DNA of 9,916 nt, from positions 1 through 9,916 of the forward strand of contig JAYWGO010000190.1 in the NCBI GenBank assembly GCA_043778205.1. The letters are read 5' to 3'. Source of the DNA: JAAFIP01 sp043778205. GTDB taxonomy: Bacteria; Pseudomonadota; Gammaproteobacteria; Burkholderiales; Burkholderiaceae_C. Of this stretch, positions 1 to 6,830 are shown in pieces (position 1 is the stretch's first letter; each line of letters opens with the position of its first letter). Below the pieces are notes generated by a model. It did no database searches. It saw only the letters and a program-made list of their open reading frames with translations, and was not told the origin of the DNA. The position numbers and the translations under genes are program-made.

Positions 1-149
1 AAAATTTAAACACCATATTTTGTGTCGATTTCATTGTGGGAAGTTAAATATGAGCATGCAAGGCAGATGAAAATCACAGTGAATTCAACGAAGAACCAAG
101 AAATGGAATGAGTTTGTAGCCGCTTAAGCGCGCCAAATCCTACTCCGCT
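1..149. other. AT-rich leader upstream of the transporter operon
   Basis: This stretch is clearly richer in A and T than the genes that follow, and every forward frame has stop codons. The frame entering at base 3 stays open only to a TAA at 45-47, so the end of an upstream gene cannot be excluded but is not supported. A weak sigma70-like pair (TTGTGT at 20-25, TTAAAT at 44-49, 18-base spacer) is present, but the match is too loose to call. A 10-bp perfect palindrome, CGCTTAAGCG, lies at 121-130, just ahead of the first permease. Confidence 0.4.
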
Positions 150-1064
150 ATGCAGCCTGACACCAGCGCCCCAGTGGCCTCCGCTCTGTCCCACAGTTCC
201 TCAGCGATGTGGCAGGCCAGCCCCTATGCGCTGGTGTTTGCGCTGTTTTTTTTAATTCCACTAGCACTGATTGTGATGGTCAGTTTTTGGAGTTTTAACG
301 AATACGAAATCATTCCCGCATTTACGTGGCGTAATTACGCCAGCATATTTGAAGGTTGTGGTGCGCTCAATGAATATGGCGAAATTTGTGTCACCTTCAA
401 AACCTACTGGTCTACCCTGCGCATTAGTGTAATGGTGTGGTTTTTTACGCTGCTGCTAGGCTTTGCAGTGGCTTACTTTTTGGCGTTTCATGTGCTTTCG
501 AGCCGCATGCAAACCCTGTTGTTTGTGTTGTGCACGATTCCCTTTTGGACTTCTAACGTGATACGTATGATCTCCTGGGTGCCTTTGCTAGGTCGCAATG
601 GCTTGGTCAATCAAACACTTATGGGTGCAGGTTTGGTCAACCAACCTGTGGAGTGGCTGCTGTTTTCTGAATTTTCCGTGGTGCTGGCTTTCATTCACCT
701 GTACACCATGTTTATGTTGGTGCCCATTTTTAACTCCATGGTGCGGATTGACCGATCCTTGCTGGAGGCCGCGCAAGACGCAGGAGCCTCAAGCTGGCAA
801 ACCTTATGGAATGTGATCGTGCCGCTCAGTCGCACGGGTATCATCATCGGTTCCATTTTTGTCATCACCATTGTGATGGGCGATTTTGTCACCATTGGCG
901 TGATGGGAGGCCAGCAGATTGCCTCCGTGGGCAAAATCATTCAGGTGCAGACTTCAGCACTACAACTGCCATTGGCGGCGGCCAATGCGGTCATTCTGCT
1001 GCTGGTGGCTTTGATGATCATTTGGGGCTTGACCCGTTTAGTAAATATACGCAAAGAACTGTAA
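150..1064 (+). CDS. ABC transporter permease, spermidine/putrescine (PotB-like) class
   Basis: This is one of the two inner-membrane permease subunits of an ABC importer in the polyamine/opine class (BPD_transp_1, MetI-like fold). Six hydrophobic segments can be seen near residues 26-48, 88-117, 120-147, 176-198, 230-248 and 277-299. The EAA loop that docks on the ATPase is intact: E206-A-A, then D210-A-G212-A, ending I-V-P at 223-225. At 304 residues it has the usual length. The ATG at 150 has no clear Shine-Dalgarno sequence; the ATG at 207 (residue 20) is an alternative that would still precede the first membrane helix. The second permease starts three bases after its stop. The class also imports compounds other than polyamines, so the substrate is unknown; the downstream enzymes suggest a cyclic amide or ureide. 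Confidence 0.9.
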   Translation: MQPDTSAPVASALSHSSSAMWQASPYALVFALFFLIPLALIVMVSFWSFNEYEIIPAFTWRNYASIFEGCGALNEYGEICVTFKTYWSTLRISVMVWFFTLLLGFAVAYFLAFHVLSSRMQTLLFVLCTIPFWTSNVIRMISWVPLLGRNGLVNQTLMGAGLVNQPVEWLLFSEFSVVLAFIHLYTMFMLVPIFNSMVRIDRSLLEAAQDAGASSWQTLWNVIVPLSRTGIIIGSIFVITIVMGDFVTIGVMGGQQIASVGKIIQVQTSALQLPLAAANAVILLLVALMIIWGLTRLVNIRKEL

Positions 1065-1067
1065 ACC

Positions 1068-2003
1068 ATGGCGGCCGATTTACCTACACCCGCAGCAACG
1101 CTCCTTGCCAAACGACCAGCTACACGAAGCTATGCGCCGCGACGCGCACCTGGCTTTGTGCCGCTGCTGATCGTTTTCGCACTCTTCGTGGCTTTTCTGT
1201 ATGGTCCCATGCTGACCATTTTTATCTTGAGCTTTCAAGGGCCAGATGGTGGGCTTACATTTCCTCTACAAGGAGTATCGCTGCATTGGTTTCGTAAACT
1301 AGCGCAGGGCTTAGGAGTAGTAGATATTGGCGCGGCACTCAAAAGATCGCTAGCATTAGGCACAGTGGTGATGCTGCTGACCGTGCTGCTGTCTGTGTTA
1401 GCAGGCCTGGCTTTTCGCAAACGGTTACGCGGTGGCAATGCATTGTTCTATGTCACGGTGGCCAGCTTAATCATGCCATCTATTATCGTATCACTGGGCA
1501 TTGGCTTGCAGTTTCGTTTGCTCGATACCGTGATCAAAAAAGCACTTGAGTTGGGGGGCGCAACCAGCACGCTGGAGGGCTTTGGTACTTCACTGGGCCT
1601 GTACACCTCAGCGTTGGGTGCGCACCTGACCTGGACGTTACCTTTTGGATTACTCATCATGTTTGCAGTATTTAACCGCTTTAACCCCGCTTACGAAGAG
1701 GCCGCCAAAGACCTTGGTGCATCGCCGTGGCAAACCTTCAAATATGTCGTGTTGCCTTTAATTGCGCCATCTATAGTGGGCATCGGTATGTTTGGCTTTA
1801 CCCTAAGTTGGGACGAGATCGCCCGCACGTCACAAGCCATTGGCGATGTCAATACCTTACCGCTAGAATTACAAGGCTTAACCACCACGGTCACTACACC
1901 ATCCATCTACGCCTTGGGTACTGTCACCACCTTGGTGTCGTTCATGGTTATTTTGATCGCTATCGCGGCCAGCGCCTGGCTTGGGCGGCAAAAATCGTCT
2001 TAA
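1068..2003 (+). CDS. ABC transporter permease, spermidine/putrescine (PotC-like) class
   Basis: This is the partner permease of the preceding gene; the two would form the heterodimeric membrane channel of an ABC importer. A basic N-terminus of about 28 residues is followed by hydrophobic segments near 29-56, 95-116, 125-150, 183-203, 231-248 and 282-305. The EAA loop is intact: E211-A-A, then D215-L-G217-A, and a later V-L-P. Length (311 residues) fits the family, though the N-terminal tail is a little longer than in short PotC proteins. Its ATG is three bases past the upstream TAA, which implies translational coupling; no strong ribosome binding site is seen. It is followed after 32 bases by the creatininase-family gene. 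No ATPase or binding protein is encoded in the window. Confidence 0.9.
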   Translation: MAADLPTPAATLLAKRPATRSYAPRRAPGFVPLLIVFALFVAFLYGPMLTIFILSFQGPDGGLTFPLQGVSLHWFRKLAQGLGVVDIGAALKRSLALGTVVMLLTVLLSVLAGLAFRKRLRGGNALFYVTVASLIMPSIIVSLGIGLQFRLLDTVIKKALELGGATSTLEGFGTSLGLYTSALGAHLTWTLPFGLLIMFAVFNRFNPAYEEAAKDLGASPWQTFKYVVLPLIAPSIVGIGMFGFTLSWDEIARTSQAIGDVNTLPLELQGLTTTVTTPSIYALGTVTTLVSFMVILIAIAASAWLGRQKSS

Positions 2004-2023
2004 CAGCTCTTGGCACACTCAAT

Positions 2024-2028
2024 AAGGA
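2024..2028 (+). promoter_or_regulatory. Ribosome binding site fixing the start of the amidohydrolase
   Basis: AAGGA lies seven bases before the ATG at 2036. It selects this start over the much longer in-frame opening that runs back into the upstream permease gene. It is one of only two textbook Shine-Dalgarno sequences in the window. Confidence 0.8.
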
Positions 2029-2035
2029 CTGGACC

Positions 2036-2821
2036 ATGCACGCCGCTTACCACGCCAACAGCCCTAGCAGCCAAGCAATACAGTTTGAGCTGCTCAACAC
2101 CCGCGCTTTAGCCCAAGGCGCTTACGATACAGCCATCGTTCCCATAGGCTCTTGCGAAAGCCATGGCGACCATTTACCTTTTGGCATGGATGCGCTCACC
2201 GCCCATGCCTTGGCCCTGCGGGTGGGCACGCAAGTGCCTCACAGCATGGTGCTACCGCCTACTTTCTTCGGCATGAGCCACCATTACCGCCACCAGCCCA
2301 TGTCCATCAGCCTGTCCAGCGCCACCACCATCGCGTTGTTCAAAGATATTTTTCAGTCGCTGGTGGTCTCGGGCATACAGCGTATCTTCGTGCTCAACGG
2401 GCACGATGGCAATATTCCTTGCTGGGAAACTGCGGCACGCGATACCAAAATTGCGCATCCACAAATACAGTTGTCTGGCGTGGATTGGTGGGTACCCGTC
2501 GGTGAGCTGTGTCCAGCAGACTTGTTTGAGGTATGGAACGGCTACGGCCATGGTGGTGAAGCCGAAACGTCGATGGGGCTGGAATTGTTCCCGCAATGGG
2601 TAGACATGGCCCATGCGCGTGGTGCCGTCCCAGCAGTTGACCCTATCATCAAAGAGATTTGGCTGTTCAGCGAGCTAACGCCTAACGGCGCCACGGGTGC
2701 CCCCTCCAAAGCCACTGCAAAGAAGGGCCGTACTATGGCAGATACTGTGGTCAACTACATTGCCGAATATTTGATTCGACAACGCAGCCAAGCACCCGGA
2801 TACAACCCTCAAGCAATTTAA
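2036..2821 (+). CDS. Creatininase-family amidohydrolase
   Basis: This 261-residue protein belongs to the creatininase family, metal-dependent hydrolases of cyclic and linear amides (creatininase, formamide hydrolases and maturation peptidases such as MftE). The N-terminal metal motif is clear: E41-S-H43 with D52 eleven residues after the glutamate, the spacing seen in creatininase. The usual NGHGGN motif appears as N121-G-H123-D-G-N, with Asp in place of the first variable Gly. A GHGGEAETS block at 171-179 supplies E175 and E177; a glutamate here is the probable last metal ligand in family members that lack the creatininase HYE triad. No signal peptide, so cytoplasmic. The frame opens much earlier, but the AAGGA site and the overlap with the permease point to the ATG at 2036. 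Placed in a transport operon next to a racemase, it probably opens or deaminates the imported compound. The substrate is not determined. Confidence 0.88.
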   Translation: MHAAYHANSPSSQAIQFELLNTRALAQGAYDTAIVPIGSCESHGDHLPFGMDALTAHALALRVGTQVPHSMVLPPTFFGMSHHYRHQPMSISLSSATTIALFKDIFQSLVVSGIQRIFVLNGHDGNIPCWETAARDTKIAHPQIQLSGVDWWVPVGELCPADLFEVWNGYGHGGEAETSMGLELFPQWVDMAHARGAVPAVDPIIKEIWLFSELTPNGATGAPSKATAKKGRTMADTVVNYIAEYLIRQRSQAPGYNPQAI

Positions 2822-2857
2822 GTACGGTTTACCACCCTCTAGCACCAGCGTATACGA

Positions 2858-3601
2858 ATGACTTCCCACTCTAGCCCACGCCTGTTAGTCATTAACCCCA
2901 ACACAGGCCAAGCTACCACCCAACGCCTGCTGCACTATGTGCCCCAAGCATTACCGCCCCAAACCGTCCTCAGCTGCGTGACAGCGCGCTTTGGTGCGCC
3001 TTACATCGCCTGCGAGGCCAGCTACGCGGTAGCAGGCCATGCCTTGCTCGACGCTTGGGCACACGCCATGGCTGTGGCACCTACAGGTGAACAGCCGCAA
3101 CGCGTACTGATAGGCTGCTTTGGCGACCCCGGCCTGCATGCCTTGCGTGAGAGCTGCGCTTACTCTGTGACTGGCTTGGCCGAGGCCTCTTTTATGGAAG
3201 CATCAGCCCTCGGCCCATTTGCCATCGTTACGGGTGGGCAACGCTGGCAACCCATGCTGAAACGTTTAGCCTTGTCGTTAGGCTATGGCGCCCAGTTAAG
3301 CCATATCGAGACTGTAGAACAAAGTGGTGCCGAGCTGCTGGCTAACCCAGAGCTCGCCGTTAAAGTACTCACGCTTGCTTGCCAGCGGGCAGCAAAGCAC
3401 AAGGTAAATTCTATTATCTTAGGTGGGGCAGGTTTAGCTGGTTTCGCATATTTAATTCAAAACGCTTTAGACATACTTGTTATTGACAGCGTAAGTGCAG
3501 GTTGCCGTGTCATCATGGGCGATACCCTGCCAGTACCTGAACGAAGCATTGCAAAATTTGATGCTCCGTGGCACGGCTTACCTAGTTCTATGGATTTATG
3601 A
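2858..3601 (+). CDS. Asp/Glu/hydantoin racemase superfamily protein
   Basis: This 247-residue cytoplasmic protein matches the Asp/Glu/hydantoin racemase superfamily. The N-terminal LLVINPNTG block (residues 9-17) is the classical start of hydantoin and allantoin racemases, and the first catalytic cysteine is present in G-C87-F-G-D-P-G. The second catalytic cysteine, expected in a LGCAG-type motif about 105 residues later, is replaced: the sequence reads L188-G-G190-A-G. The codon is GGG, so a single sequencing error does not explain it. It may be a non-racemising relative (isomerase, decarboxylase-like or lyase) or a subfamily using another residue. It starts 36 bases after the creatininase-family gene with no clear ribosome binding site, and is probably the last gene of the operon. 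It ends 16 bases before the stop of the convergent lipoprotein gene, with no recognisable terminator between them. Confidence 0.85.
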   Translation: MTSHSSPRLLVINPNTGQATTQRLLHYVPQALPPQTVLSCVTARFGAPYIACEASYAVAGHALLDAWAHAMAVAPTGEQPQRVLIGCFGDPGLHALRESCAYSVTGLAEASFMEASALGPFAIVTGGQRWQPMLKRLALSLGYGAQLSHIETVEQSGAELLANPELAVKVLTLACQRAAKHKVNSIILGGAGLAGFAYLIQNALDILVIDSVSAGCRVIMGDTLPVPERSIAKFDAPWHGLPSSMDL

Positions 3602-3617
3602 AAAAGCGCAATAATGG

Positions 3618-5765
3618 CTACCATACAGCTGACAAAAACCCACCCCATGTAAAGTAATACACGTTTGCGTCAATCTGTACGCTGCGCTCTTGGCCTACGT
3701 CAAATTGTCTGTAGGCTGCGCCGTAGGGGTCGTTGGCGGGGAATGTGGTGCTGACGATGGCCGGTTTGCTGACCAAGGTTTGCGCGCTGGTGTTCACCTC
3801 AAAGCGGTGCAAAGCCTGGGCAGTGGGCTGGTAAAAACTGGCGGTGCCTGAGGCGGTTTCGTGCACCCGCACTGGCAGTGCGATACGGTAGACACCGCTG
3901 CTTTGCTCAAAAATATTCACCCCGTGGGCACTGCTGTCCAGCGCTGAGCCACTGCCTGCTTTGCCTATGACAATGCTGTTGACTATTGTGGGGCTGGCTG
4001 GGTTGCTCACGTTCATCAGAGCGACCTTCACTCCGCCTAAACGGCCCGCTACAGTGGCATCTTTGCCAATACCCAGTAGCAAATTTTCGCCCATGGGGTA
4101 AAGGTAGTCAGAAAAACCGGGCATCTCTAGCTCACCGGTAATTTTGGGGTCAGCAGGGTTGCTGGCATCTACCACATACAGCGGGTCTACCCGGCGAAAA
4201 GTCACCACATAAGCCCGTGGGCCGACAAACTGCACGCCATAGACTTGCTCGCCTGGTTTGCCTAGCGCACTGGGGCGTTGGCTGTTGGGCAAGCTGCCGA
4301 TAATCTGCAGCTTTTGGCTGGTATCTTCGCGCAATATGCTCAGTGTGGCGGGCGAAGCGGGGGTGGTGCTCACGCTGCTGGTAGCAGCCGTGTTGGTGGT
4401 TACGGCAAAATTCCAGCCGGTTTCGCCGGTAAAACTCAGCACACGCAGGTCGCCTTGGTACTCGCTCATGCGGTAAGACAGCTTGTCTTTGTCCCAGCCC
4501 AAATGGCCAGGCACTTCACCCGAGCCTTTGTAGCTAATTTGCGCACCTTGCAAGGCAAACTTGTGGATATCGGTTTTGGTGTTTGACCTGAACACCGTGG
4601 CGGCCACATTGTCGGCATAGGTATGGTAGCGCGAGCTGGCAATGTACACATTGCTGGGCGACACGTACAGCCCGTTGCTGGCACCTACAAAGCAACGGCT
4701 GCTGCGCTGCAGGCTGGCGGAGGCTAAATCGAAGGCGGTAATCGTGGTGATTTGTACAAAGTTAGACGCGTTGGCGGCTTGCAAATAGCAGTCGGTGTCT
4801 TGCACCAAGGGCTGCGCAGTTTGCGTGCCTATTTGTACGCTGGGCAAAATGTCAGCTGTAGTGAGGATGGAGGTAGCGGTACCAAAATAGCGTGCTAAAT
4901 TGGGCGACCAAGTGCTCACCACGTACAGCTGGTTGCCAATCATGCGGCTGCCCACCAAGCTGCCGTCGATGCGCACCGTGTGCGTTATGGTCATGGTGGC
5001 AGTAGGGCCTGCAGACAGCACATCCAGGCTGATTTTCGGGTTGCTGTAATAAGGGGCAATAGAAGTGCTGACCGGTGCAGCCACACCCGCCGGCGGCAGT
5101 GGCAGGGTAGCTAGCGGAAGTGGCCCGCCGCCATAGCTTGGTTGGGTTTGGCCAATCACAGCAATGCGCTGCACTGCGCTGGCCAGGAACATACCACTGG
5201 GCTGCGCTTTAGCATCTAGCTTGAGGACACCCGCCGCCTGCAGCGAACCGTCAGCCAGCCTGCGCTGCGCCTGCACTTGCGCGGGTACCACTGTGGAAGT
5301 TGCGTTGGTGTAGATAAATTGCTGTGGGCTTAAGGCGTACAGCATGGTGCCATCGGTTTTAACCAAGTCGTCCTCGTCTACGCCCTGCTCTTGCAGGCGC
5401 GTACCAGCAAACGCTACGGGGGCAGCACTGTCACCGCCTGCGCCAGCCGCTGGCGCTGCGGTGGGTACTGGGGAACCAACCAGGTTGACAGTTTCTAGCA
5501 CGCCGCTAGGGTTTTGCGCTGTGCTATTTAGAATTTTATTTTTAACATAGCTGAGTAAATCCCCCGATTGAGACGCCGATAAACTGGCATCGGTAGTGCC
5601 GCTGACGGGCGGGTTGACAGGGACAACAGTGGCACTGCCCCCACCGCCGCCGCCGCAGCCTATCAGTGCACTAGAGCCCACAATAGCCACCAAGAGCATT
5701 GCCCCCAGTTGGACGATGCGCTTAGTGAATGCCTGCAATGTAGCGCTTTGGTAGTGGTAGTACAT
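3618..5765 (-). CDS. Beta-propeller domain lipoprotein (COG4880 / Beta_propel type)
   Basis: This 715-residue protein has a lipoprotein signal: a basic N-region to about residue 16, a hydrophobic core (20-35), and the lipobox L34-I-G-C37. The mature protein would start with Cys followed by six glycines and a flexible Pro/Ala/Ser/Gly-rich spacer to about residue 118. Glycine at +2 predicts sorting to the outer membrane. From G128 the motif GVDEDDLVKTDG opens the C-terminal beta-propeller domain of COG4880, described as distantly related to WD40 repeats, which fills the rest of the protein. Its acidic residues could bind a cation, but that is inference. Molecular role in this family is unknown; a periplasmic or surface scaffold or enzyme is possible. 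The start is supported by AAGGA seven bases upstream (5773-5777) and a strong candidate promoter. It is convergent with the racemase gene and divergent from the DUF6502 gene. Confidence 0.88.
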   Translation of the reverse strand: MYYHYQSATLQAFTKRIVQLGAMLLVAIVGSSALIGCGGGGGGSATVVPVNPPVSGTTDASLSASQSGDLLSYVKNKILNSTAQNPSGVLETVNLVGSPVPTAAPAAGAGGDSAAPVAFAGTRLQEQGVDEDDLVKTDGTMLYALSPQQFIYTNATSTVVPAQVQAQRRLADGSLQAAGVLKLDAKAQPSGMFLASAVQRIAVIGQTQPSYGGGPLPLATLPLPPAGVAAPVSTSIAPYYSNPKISLDVLSAGPTATMTITHTVRIDGSLVGSRMIGNQLYVVSTWSPNLARYFGTATSILTTADILPSVQIGTQTAQPLVQDTDCYLQAANASNFVQITTITAFDLASASLQRSSRCFVGASNGLYVSPSNVYIASSRYHTYADNVAATVFRSNTKTDIHKFALQGAQISYKGSGEVPGHLGWDKDKLSYRMSEYQGDLRVLSFTGETGWNFAVTTNTAATSSVSTTPASPATLSILREDTSQKLQIIGSLPNSQRPSALGKPGEQVYGVQFVGPRAYVVTFRRVDPLYVVDASNPADPKITGELEMPGFSDYLYPMGENLLLGIGKDATVAGRLGGVKVALMNVSNPASPTIVNSIVIGKAGSGSALDSSAHGVNIFEQSSGVYRIALPVRVHETASGTASFYQPTAQALHRFEVNTSAQTLVSKPAIVSTTFPANDPYGAAYRQFDVGQERSVQIDANVYYFTWGGFLSAVW

Positions 5766-5772
5766 CGTTTAG

Positions 5773-5777
5773 TCCTT
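5773..5777 (-). promoter_or_regulatory. Ribosome binding site of the beta-propeller lipoprotein gene
   Basis: Read on the minus strand this is AAGGA, followed by seven bases and the ATG at 5765-5763. It fixes the start so that the lipobox cysteine falls at residue 37, a normal lipoprotein signal length. Confidence 0.8.
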
Positions 5778-5808
5778 CGGGTGCTTGTAATGGTGTGACA
5801 ACATTAAT

Positions 5809-5838
5809 TTGGTAAACTCTTACTATGTGTGGGATAAT
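5809..5838 (+). promoter_or_regulatory. Candidate extended -10 promoter for the DUF6502 gene
   Basis: TTGGTA at 5809-5814, an 18-base spacer, and TGGGATAAT at 5830-5838 form a plausible promoter with an extended -10 (TGn before GATAAT). Transcription would start near 5845, giving a leader of about 58 bases. The -10 lies on the same base pairs as the -10 of the opposing promoter, so the two cannot be occupied together. Confidence 0.5.
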
Positions 5839-5847
5839 ATTCCACAC
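5827..5847. promoter_or_regulatory. 21-bp imperfect palindrome over the shared -10 region (operator candidate)
   Basis: GTGTGG (5827-5832) and CCACAC (5842-5847) are perfect inverted arms, and three further pairs match inside (ATA at 5834-5836 with TAT at 5838-5840), leaving one mismatched pair around the central A5837. Further copies of the GTGTG half-site flank it: GTGTG at 5793-5797 and CACAC at 5852-5856. TGGTGTG (5791-5797) and CACACCA (5843-5849) also form a wider inverted pair. Position and symmetry fit a dimeric regulator binding site. No regulator is identified. Confidence 0.5.
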
Positions 5848-5863
5848 CAATCACACTTGTCAA
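5834..5863 (-). promoter_or_regulatory. Candidate sigma70 promoter for the beta-propeller lipoprotein
   Basis: On the minus strand there is a perfect -35 hexamer TTGACA (5863-5858), an 18-base spacer, and a -10 hexamer TATTAT (5839-5834). Shifting by one base gives ATATTA with a 17-base spacer. Transcription would start near 5827, giving a leader of about 60 bases before the ATG. This is the best promoter match in the window. Confidence 0.65.
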
Positions 5864-5903
5864 GCCTATTTTGTAAAATCAGCTATTGCCGTTTTAATAA
5901 CCC

Positions 5904-6812
5904 ATGACCACCCGCTCCAGCATTGTTTTGGCCACCGCATTGCGCTTGGTAAAGCCGCTGGTACGCCTGCTGCTGCGCCATGGCGTGGCCTACCCGGCCT
6001 TTGCGCAGGCCACCAAAACCGTGTTTTTAGAGGCTGCGCAAGATGAACTGCGCACGCAAAACCGCCCGGTTACCGACAGCGCCATCAGCCTGCTGTCTGG
6101 CGTGCACCGCCGTGATGTGCGCAACATGACGCGCCCTACTGCCGTGCAAGCGCCACCCAACAGCCCCATGAACATGGCCACCCAAGTGGTAGCCTGCTGG
6201 CTAACCCAGCCGCAGTACCAAGATGACCAAGGCAACCCGCTGGTGCTGGCGCGCACCCAGCCCAGCGGCGGTTTTGATGCCCTGGTAACGCGCCTCAGCA
6301 GCGACATACGGCCCCGCGCCGTGCTAGACGAGCTAGTGCGCTTAGGCATTGCAGAAGACACAGCAGATGGCCTGCGCTTGCTAGACGCAGGCTTTGCCCC
6401 GCGCCAAGGTTTTGCCGAAATGGCCGGCCTGCTAGGCGATAACGTGCACGACCATTTGGCCGCCGCTACCGGCAATTTGGAAGATGGCCACAACAACTTA
6501 GAGCAGGCTATTTTTGTTGACCAAATCACAGCCCAGTCAGCCCAGCGCCTGCACAGTGTGTCGGCCAAGGCTTGGCGCCAAGCCTTTAAAACCGTGATGG
6601 CAGAGGCGGCCAAACGCTTTGAGGAAGACCAGCGCAGCGCTGCTCCAGAAGAACGTACCCACCGGGCACGCTTTGGCAGCTATTTTTACAGCCACAGCAC
6701 AGGGTATGATGCCCAGCAAACCAACGACCCGATGGCCGACCCAACCACCGCCAAATCTGCTGATAAACCCACTGATAAACCCGAGAACGTCCATGCACCT
6801 ACCAAGCGCTAA
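5904..6812 (+). CDS. DUF6502 family protein
   Basis: This 302-residue protein appears to belong to the DUF6502 family of proteobacterial proteins of unknown function. It has no signal peptide and should be cytoplasmic. The N-terminal 75 residues are helical and basic and contain a stretch (about 55-76, with R54-P-V-T-D-S and G66-V-H-R-R-D-V) that resembles a helix-turn-helix core, so DNA binding is possible; this is inference. The central part is mixed helical, and the last 30 residues are low-complexity Asp-Lys-Pro-Thr repeats. No Shine-Dalgarno sequence precedes the ATG at 5904; the context is TAACCCATG, the same as at 8321. It is divergent from the beta-propeller lipoprotein and lies upstream of another lipoprotein on the same strand, so it may control or act with cell-envelope proteins. 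Its 3' end may overlap that downstream gene. Confidence 0.82.
   Translation: MTTRSSIVLATALRLVKPLVRLLLRHGVAYPAFAQATKTVFLEAAQDELRTQNRPVTDSAISLLSGVHRRDVRNMTRPTAVQAPPNSPMNMATQVVACWLTQPQYQDDQGNPLVLARTQPSGGFDALVTRLSSDIRPRAVLDELVRLGIAEDTADGLRLLDAGFAPRQGFAEMAGLLGDNVHDHLAAATGNLEDGHNNLEQAIFVDQITAQSAQRLHSVSAKAWRQAFKTVMAEAAKRFEEDQRSAAPEERTHRARFGSYFYSHSTGYDAQQTNDPMADPTTAKSADKPTDKPENVHAPTKR
6760..6782 (+). repeat. 12-base tandem duplication in the DUF6502 C-terminal tail
   Basis: CTGATAAACCC occurs at 6760-6770 and again at 6772-6782, a 12-base period that encodes the repeated Asp-Lys-Pro units of the tail. It looks like recent replication slippage in a low-constraint region. Confidence 0.75.
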
Positions 6813-6830
6813 AACACCCCTGCAAATTCG

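Noticed and set aside
806..1297. 163-codon plus-strand frame across the two permease genes
   Set aside because: It is a +1-type shadow rich in His, Cys and Trp that spans the ends of two well-supported permease genes.
1727..2035. N-terminal extension of the amidohydrolase frame into the permease gene
   Set aside because: The extension lies in the permease coding sequence in another frame, and AAGGA at 2024-2028 supports the ATG at 2036.
3602..3617. Terminator between the convergent racemase and beta-propeller genes
   Set aside because: Only 16 bases separate the stops and no stem-loop is present.
5990..6613. 207-codon open frame on the minus strand
   Set aside because: It lies wholly inside the DUF6502 gene on the opposite strand, has Ser/Arg/Trp-rich composition typical of an antisense shadow, and has no ribosome binding site or recognisable domain.
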